A stretch of DNA of 64,000 bases from NCBI RefSeq assembly GCF_011947225.1, contig NZ_JAATVW010000002.1, forward strand, positions 248,001-312,000. The letters run 5' to 3'. Positions 59,481 to 64,000 of this stretch are shown piece after piece; the first letter of the stretch is position 1, and each line of letters opens with the position of its first letter. Below the pieces are notes generated by a model. It saw only the letters and a program-made list of their open reading frames with translations, searched no databases and was not told where the DNA came from. Both the position numbers and the translations under genes were made by a program. Origin of the DNA: Planosporangium flavigriseum (lineage in GTDB: Bacteria > Actinomycetota > Actinomycetes > Mycobacteriales > Micromonosporaceae).

Positions 59481-60467
59481 GTGGACGGTACCCGGACTGA
59501 CGACAGCGCCGCGCCTATCCTGTTCGAGGGTGTGAGCAAGCGGTACGCCGACGGCACGGTCGCGGTGGAGAACCTGACGCTCGACCTGGCCGCCGGCGAG
59601 TTGACCGTTTTGATCGGGCCGTCCGGATGCGGCAAGTCGACCGTGCTTCGCATGGTCAACCGGCTCGTCGAGCCGACGGCCGGGCGTGTACTCGTCGACG
59701 GCGAGGACGTGATGACGGCCGACCCGGTCGCCCTGCGCCGGCGGATCGGGTACGTCATCCAGCACGTCGGGCTGTTTCCGCACCAGACCGTACGCGCGAA
59801 CGTCGGCACCGTGCCCCGGCTGCTCGGCTGGCCGAAACCACAGGTCACCGAACGCACCGATGAGCTGCTGGAACTCGTCGGGCTGGACCCGGCGCGCTTC
59901 GGTCCCCGGTACCCACATGAACTCTCCGGCGGCCAGCGCCAGCGGGTCGGGGTGGCCCGGGCCCTGGCTGCCGACCCGGTCGTGCTGCTGATGGACGAGC
60001 CGTTCTCGGCCGTCGACCCGATCGTGCGGGGCCGGCTGCAGGACGAGTTCCGGCGGCTGCAGGAGACCGTACGCAAGACGATCCTGCTCGTGACCCACGA
60101 CCTGGACGAGGCGGTGCGACTGGGCGACCGGATCGCGGTGCTCGCGCAAGGGGGCCGGTTGCAGCAGTACGAGCGGCCGTCGGCGCTGCTCGCCGCGCCG
60201 GCCAACGAATTCGTCCGGGAGTTCGTCGGTACCGATCGCGCGATCAAGCGCCTCGGGGTGACCCCGATCCCCCGGGACGCGCTTCGCCCGCTACCTGCCG
60301 CCGTCGACGGCGCCGCCGTGATACCCGCCGACGCGACGCTGCAGGACGCGCTCGCGGCGCTGCTCGAGTCCGAGACCGGGTGGGTCGTCGTCAGTGACGG
60401 CACCACACCACTGGGCGTACTGACCCCCGACGACATCCACCGGGCCCTGCGGCAGCCCGGGGCCTAG
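59481..60467 (+). CDS. Osmoprotectant ABC transporter ATP-binding protein
   Basis: A 328-residue ATPase. Walker [10 protein letters not shown], signature LSGGQRQRVGVARAL, Walker B VVLLMDEPFSAVDP, switch THDLDEA. The C-terminal part carries two CBS-like segments (AVIPADATLQDALAALLES and GWVVVSDGTTPLGVLTPDDI), the arrangement of OpuCA/OusV-type proteins that sense ionic strength. The GTG at 59481 has GAGGAAGG in the opposite gene's coding sequence. It is divergent from, yet functionally part of, the permease operon. Confidence 0.92.
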   Translation: MDGTRTDDSAAPILFEGVSKRYADGTVAVENLTLDLAAGELTVLIGPSGCGKSTVLRMVNRLVEPTAGRVLVDGEDVMTADPVALRRRIGYVIQHVGLFPHQTVRANVGTVPRLLGWPKPQVTERTDELLELVGLDPARFGPRYPHELSGGQRQRVGVARALAADPVVLLMDEPFSAVDPIVRGRLQDEFRRLQETVRKTILLVTHDLDEAVRLGDRIAVLAQGGRLQQYERPSALLAAPANEFVREFVGTDRAIKRLGVTPIPRDALRPLPAAVDGAAVIPADATLQDALAALLESETGWVVVSDGTTPLGVLTPDDIHRALRQPGA

Positions 60468-60486
60468 CCGTCGGGCGGCCCCGGGC

Positions 60487-60975
60487 CTACGATCGCCGGG
60501 CGATCAACTGGGCCAGCCCGATGATCCATCCGGCCAGGAAGCCGTAGCTGGCACCTGCCGTGGCCCACACCAGCGCGACGTGCAGCGCGATCTGAGCCGA
60601 GAAGAGCGCGGCGACGAAACCGGCGAGCGCACCCGCGAAGATGCACGCGGTCCAGCCAAGGATAAAAGCGGCGAAACCACCTCGGATCCGCCCGAGTTCC
60701 GCCCCTGCCACGAGGGTGAGGAAGGCCGCGATGAGGACGACGACCAGGATCGCCTTGAGGTCCTGCGCCAACAGGTCCCGAGCCGGGGCCCCGCCGTCGA
60801 AGGACCAGTGCGGCCAGGCGAGCGTGCGGAAGAACAGCCCGCCGGCGGTGGCGCCCGTGGTGTTGCTGTTGACCCAGTCCGCGAAGATCGGACTACCGCA
60901 CACCACCACGAGGGTCAGCGCGGCGAGCGTACCGACACCCACCGCGCCACGATGACGCGCCCCAGCGAAAGCCAT
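60487..60975 (-). CDS. Four-helix membrane protein of unknown function
   Basis: A 162-residue protein with four predicted helices (GTLAALTLVVVCGSPIFA, DLKAILVVVLIAAFLTLVAG, AFILGWTACIFAGALAGFVA, WATAGASYGFLAGWIIGLAQL). No family recognised. It is convergent with the ATPase gene. The start could be the ATG at 60975. Confidence 0.65.
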   Translation of the reverse strand: MAFAGARHRGAVGVGTLAALTLVVVCGSPIFADWVNSNTTGATAGGLFFRTLAWPHWSFDGGAPARDLLAQDLKAILVVVLIAAFLTLVAGAELGRIRGGFAAFILGWTACIFAGALAGFVAALFSAQIALHVALVWATAGASYGFLAGWIIGLAQLIARRS

Positions 60976-61031
60976 GAATGAGTAATGCCCTGTCTTCGAA
61001 AGCCAGCCGAAGGCAGCATCATATCGGGCAT

Positions 61032-61328
61032 TTAGGGCGCATCCGAAGATCGGGACAGGTAGTCGATGAACGCGGCGCGCAGCAGCGGCTCCGCGTCGCC
61101 GTACCCGTGACCGGTGAACTCGCGCCAGAGCGCCACCGCGTCCTCCACGGAAGCGCCGACGGCCCCGAGCGAGGCGTCCAACTCCTCCGTGTCGTCGGCA
61201 TGTGGCAGGTGGCGCAGCACCGACCAGAAGAAGCCGAGATCCCGGCGCTCGACCGCGCGCACGAAGGCTCGCTTGCGCAACTCTTCAGTGGACAGCGCGT
61301 CCAGCTCAGCGAGGCGATCGGTGGTCAT
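61032..61328 (-). CDS. Small soluble protein of unknown function
   Basis: A 98-residue acidic helical protein: LAELDALSTEELRKRAFVRA, then LGFFWSVLRHLPHAD and SRSSDAP. It has the look of a conserved actinobacterial hypothetical, but no fold is recognisable. It lies 24 bases after the permease-like gene and is probably in the same operon as the folate genes. Confidence 0.6.
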   Translation of the reverse strand: MTTDRLAELDALSTEELRKRAFVRAVERRDLGFFWSVLRHLPHADDTEELDASLGAVGASVEDAVALWREFTGHGYGDAEPLLRAAFIDYLSRSSDAP

Positions 61329-61352
61329 GACACACCAGCCTAATCGCCGACG

Positions 61353-62588
61353 TCAGCGGCCGCTCCAGTCATCACGCCAGCGGTCGTCCGCGCTCGACGC
61401 CGGCAACGGACTGGTCCACCCCATCGACCGGGGACCGCTCCAGCCCTCATCGTCGCCGGGCCCGGTCGCGGCCGTCGGGCTGACCGTCCGCCACCGCTCG
61501 GACTCGTCCGGAAAGGTCGGGTGTGGCCGGCCGAACGCCTCGACCAGCCGGGTGGCGACCAGGCCCACGCCGATGGCACCCGCGGCGATGGCCAACTGCG
61601 ACACTCCCGGATGAGTGATCCGCAGGTACCGGATGACCAGGGCCAGCAGCACCGCGGCCAGCAGGGTCCCGAACAGGCCGCCCCGGCGGCCGAAGCCACT
61701 GGTACCGCCGAGCAGCGCGCCACCCAGCGCGAGCCCGGTGAGGACGAGCGACGTGTCGGCCGGCTCGACCCGGCGGTCCTGCATTGCCGTCAGCACCCCG
61801 GCGGCTGCGGCGAACACCGACGACCCGAGCAGCGCGGCGACGCTGACGGTGGCGGCCGCGCCACCGCGCCGGTCCGCCGGGTCGCCCACCGGGCGGACCC
61901 TACCGAGCGTGCGGCGCACCGGCCTGATCGAGCCGAGCAGGCCCCCCACGACAGCGAGCGCCGCGAACCCGGCGAACCAGTAGACCGCATGGGACACCGG
62001 CTGGTACGACCCGCGCGGCAGTTCCAGCGTCTGGTGATGCCGCTGGATCCAGAGCACGACGCCGAGGCCGGCGCCGAAGCTGGCCGCCCACGCCGGTACG
62101 TGCAGGCCGACGGTCACGAGTGCGATCAGGGCGCCGACGGCGAGCGCGAACGCGCCGGCCTGCGCCGCTGACACGAGGACCCCCCGATTGGCGTGCTCGG
62201 CGAAGTACAGCGCCGACGCGAGCGCGACGGGCCCGATCGCGAGGTTGGGCGAGGCGGCGCGCAGGCTCAGCCCGGCACTGACGGCAAGCAGTCCGAGGAT
62301 GGTCGCGGAGATCATCAAAGTACGCAGGCCGTCGCCGGTCACGGCGAAGCGGCTGTCCCGGTACAGCACGTACCCGATGACGCCTACGCCGAAGAGCAGC
62401 AGCAACTCCCACACGAGATGTACGCCCAGACGGTCCCGCCCGGGCTCGCCGTGCGCCGGGTCGTCGAACACGTCTTCGAGATTCGCGAGACCGTAGCCGC
62501 GCCCCGCGACGCCGTCCTCCTCGCCGCGGTAGTCCAGCCCGCTGCGCTGGTCCCGGTCGCTTCGAAAATGCGAATCGTCGTAGGCCAT
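61353..62588 (-). CDS. Polytopic membrane protein with ABC-permease-like core
   Basis: A 411-residue protein: about 57 hydrophilic residues, nine or ten helices (VHLVWELLLLFGVGVIGYVL, SLRAASPNLAIGPVALASAL, FGTLLAAVLLALVIRYLRIT), and a disordered tail with SERW and DDRWRDDW motifs. RAASPNLAIGPVALA resembles the conserved segment of BPD_transp_2 sugar permeases (SxANLSLG). No ATPase or binding protein is beside it, so a transport role is only suggested by resemblance. Confidence 0.6.
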   Translation of the reverse strand: MAYDDSHFRSDRDQRSGLDYRGEEDGVAGRGYGLANLEDVFDDPAHGEPGRDRLGVHLVWELLLLFGVGVIGYVLYRDSRFAVTGDGLRTLMISATILGLLAVSAGLSLRAASPNLAIGPVALASALYFAEHANRGVLVSAAQAGAFALAVGALIALVTVGLHVPAWAASFGAGLGVVLWIQRHHQTLELPRGSYQPVSHAVYWFAGFAALAVVGGLLGSIRPVRRTLGRVRPVGDPADRRGGAAATVSVAALLGSSVFAAAAGVLTAMQDRRVEPADTSLVLTGLALGGALLGGTSGFGRRGGLFGTLLAAVLLALVIRYLRITHPGVSQLAIAAGAIGVGLVATRLVEAFGRPHPTFPDESERWRTVSPTAATGPGDDEGWSGPRSMGWTSPLPASSADDRWRDDWSGR

Positions 62589-62694
62589 GAGCAGTGCCTC
62601 CTGCTGCGTCGCGGCGGCCGGCCGCCCGCCACAGCCACTGCGACCGGTTCCGGTGCACGGTACTCGCGCAGGTGCGCGCGCGACAGCCCCGACG

Positions 62695-63246
62695 TCAGAC
62701 GCCGCCGGACCGGCCGCCCGACCGCTCGCCGCCGGGCCGGTCCTCGCCGATCCGATCCTCGTCGGGCGGAGTGGGCGGCACACGGCAGGCGCGCTCCAGC
62801 CACAGCCCGGCGAGCGTGAGGCCGAGCGCGCCGACCAGGCCCACGATCGCCGGCGGCAGATCCTGGCCGACGTGGGCGATCTGGGTGCGCTGCGGCAGCA
62901 GCCACGCCAGCAGACCCGCGTACACACCGGTGAAGAGGGCGCCACCGAGCGCCGAAGCCTTGGCGAGAACCACGTACCAGGCCACGGTCAACGGGTTGAC
63001 CGGCAGTGTGCCGTCCTTGCGGTCGATGCGGGCTTTCGTGCTCGGCGCGAGCACCGCCTCGACGAGAGCCAGCCCGATCATGACGAACGGCGGCAGCCAC
63101 GGCAGCGTCGGCATGTCGCCGTAGAAGTGGCTGATCACCAGCCAGGCCACAGCGGCCATCGCCAGCGCCGCCACGAACAGGGTCGATGGGTTCGTGGGCC
63201 GCATTCGCGGCTCGGGCGTCCGCTCTGGAGGCGTGCTCATCGTCAT
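62695..63246 (-). CDS. DUF3180 membrane protein
   Basis: A 183-residue protein with four helices: RPTNPSTLFVAALAMAAVAW, LPWLPPFVMIGLALVEAVLA, NPLTVAWYVVLAKASALGG, and VGLVGALGLTLAGLWLERAC. This is DUF3180, a family usually encoded directly after folK in Actinobacteria, as here with a 4-base overlap (ATGA). Function unknown. The C-terminal tail is charged and Gly/Arg-rich. Confidence 0.85.
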   Translation of the reverse strand: MTMSTPPERTPEPRMRPTNPSTLFVAALAMAAVAWLVISHFYGDMPTLPWLPPFVMIGLALVEAVLAPSTKARIDRKDGTLPVNPLTVAWYVVLAKASALGGALFTGVYAGLLAWLLPQRTQIAHVGQDLPPAIVGLVGALGLTLAGLWLERACRVPPTPPDEDRIGEDRPGGERSGGRSGGV

Positions 63247-63779
63247 GGCTCCAAGGACAGCTCAGCGCATGGGCGCAAGGTCGGCAGATCGGCGGCGACG
63301 GGGTCGGCGCGAACAAGGTCGTAGACCCAGCCGTGCCCGGGCAGTTGCGCGTACGGCTGAATGTCCAGCCAGGGCCTGAGCACGAACGCACGCTGGTGCG
63401 CCCGAGGATGCGGCAGCACGAGGTCGGGGTCGTCGGAGACGACTGACGCCCCTTCCGCGGTCCAGACCGTGATCACGTCAACGTCCAGCGTACGCGGCGC
63501 GTACTGCCATCCGGGGTCCCGAGCCCGACCGGCGGTCTGCTCGAGTTGACGGGCTCTGGTCAACCAGGCATACGGGTCGTCATCGTCGTCAACGGCCAGT
63601 ACGACCGCATTGAGGTACGGCGGGGACTCACGCCCGTCCGGCCCCGGCCCGCCCCAGGGTGGCGTCTCGTACACGCCGGAGACCGCCATGACGACGTCGC
63701 CGAGCGCCGCGACCGCCTCCCGCAGGTGCGCTGCCCGATCGCCCAGGTTGCTGCCCAGCGAGAGAACGGCCCGGGTCAT
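63243..63779 (-). CDS. folK: 6-hydroxymethyl-7,8-dihydropterin pyrophosphokinase
   Basis: A 178-residue enzyme. The family pattern LSLGSNLGDRAAHLREAVAAL, VYETPPWGGPG, YLNAVVLAV and RTLDVDVI (metal-binding aspartates) is complete, as is LPHPRAHQRAFVLRPW. It transfers pyrophosphate from ATP to the pterin in folate synthesis. The ATG at 63779 overlaps the folB stop (ATGA). With folB and DUF3180 it forms part of the folate operon. Confidence 0.94.
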   Translation of the reverse strand: MTRAVLSLGSNLGDRAAHLREAVAALGDVVMAVSGVYETPPWGGPGPDGRESPPYLNAVVLAVDDDDDPYAWLTRARQLEQTAGRARDPGWQYAPRTLDVDVITVWTAEGASVVSDDPDLVLPHPRAHQRAFVLRPWLDIQPYAQLPGHGWVYDLVRADPVAADLPTLRPCAELSLEP

Positions 63780-64000
63780 GGCCGCTCCCCCGCGCGGCGG
63801 CTCGGTTCTCCCGCGCCACGGCGCAGGGTGACCGCGACATCCGCGAACTCGTGCGGGATCGGAGCCTGCGGTTTGTGAACCGTGACCGTCGCCGCCGACA
63901 CCCGACCATCGAGCAGGCATGCCGTAGCCAAGCGGTCGGCGAGCGTCTCGATGAGGTTGACCGGCTCACCCTCGACGATCTTCACCAGCCGCTCGGCCAG
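63776..64000 (-). CDS. folB: Dihydroneopterin aldolase (3' part)
   Basis: The last 74 codons of folB, open at the window edge. NLIETLADRLATACLLD, AATVTVHKPQAPIP and DVAVTLRR match the C-terminal half of dihydroneopterin aldolase, which makes the substrate of FolK. The final GEPSRRAGERP is a short extension. The start lies beyond position 64000. Confidence 0.9.
   Translation of the reverse strand: MAERLVKIVEGEPVNLIETLADRLATACLLDGRVSAATVTVHKPQAPIPHEFADVAVTLRRGAGEPSRRAGERP

Overview
The window is very GC-rich actinobacterial chromosome. Mycothiol synthesis (mshD), a GlnR-type nitrogen regulator, LmeA/DUF2993, DUF3180, DUF1416 and an MFS-thymidylate kinase fusion all point to mycelial Actinobacteria. 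The combination and the glnR-mshD-pst order suggest Micromonosporaceae or a near relative, but the genus is inference. Almost everything is housekeeping or metabolic. No CRISPR array, intact prophage or complete insertion sequence is visible.

Layout. 1-4.9 kb: an overlapping minus-strand set (fur, ygfZ-like, Nudix, beta-keto acid cleavage enzyme, start of a further gene), divergent pabC, then a nitrobindin-type protein with a 34-residue membrane peptide, and a DsrE-like protein. 5-9.4 kb: thiosulfate sulfurtransferase sseA and a DUF1416 gene behind a cysteine-rich leader peptide, LmeA, and membrane proteins. 9.5-18.2 kb: glnR, mshD and pstSCAB with a PHO-box-like repeat, then a Nudix gene and a low-affinity phosphate transporter with its DUF47 partner. 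18.4-26.4 kb: DUF402 protein, DinG-like helicase with two DnaA-box sequences upstream, AI-2E-type permease, GroES-like protein, PrsW-like protease, and a TetR/MFS pair with two matching operators. 26.4-29.5 kb: a bacterial NHEJ locus (LigD-type polymerase, ATP-dependent ligase, divergent Ku). 29.6-34.6 kb: acyl-CoA synthetase, PQQ-type sugar dehydrogenase, DUF4190 protein, small protein, Smr protein, a possible structured RNA with a 12-codon ORF, and a STAS protein.

34.9-40.2 kb is a quinate/shikimate-type catabolic cluster (dehydroshikimate dehydratase fused to an HPPD-like domain, shikimate/quinate dehydrogenase, TetR, MHS transporter). 40.2-43.3 kb holds small proteins, an NmrA-type reductase with divergent HxlR, and a long-tailed HU protein. 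42.4-47.5 kb, around a tRNA-Thr gene, looks like a scar of mobile DNA: a chemoreceptor-like tail, a GntR fragment, a decayed AbiE toxin-antitoxin pair and the N-terminus of a serine recombinase. 47.4-53.1 kb: ricT, a small ESX/YbaB-like trio, holB and MFS-tmk. 53.3-55.5 kb: a MidA-like methyltransferase beside a solitary NuoD paralogue. 56-60.5 kb: a glycine-betaine/osmoprotectant-type ABC system. 60.5-64 kb: membrane proteins, DUF3180, folK and the 3' part of folB.

The most interesting items are the mini-ORF plus three-way-junction RNA at 34.0-34.27 kb, the MidA/NuoD pair (the target arginine is kept but the quinone-site tyrosine is Trp), the cysteine leader peptide upstream of sseA, the reconstructable decay of the AbiE pair, and the duplicated TetR operator. 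All functions are assigned by reading the sequence; no database search was run.
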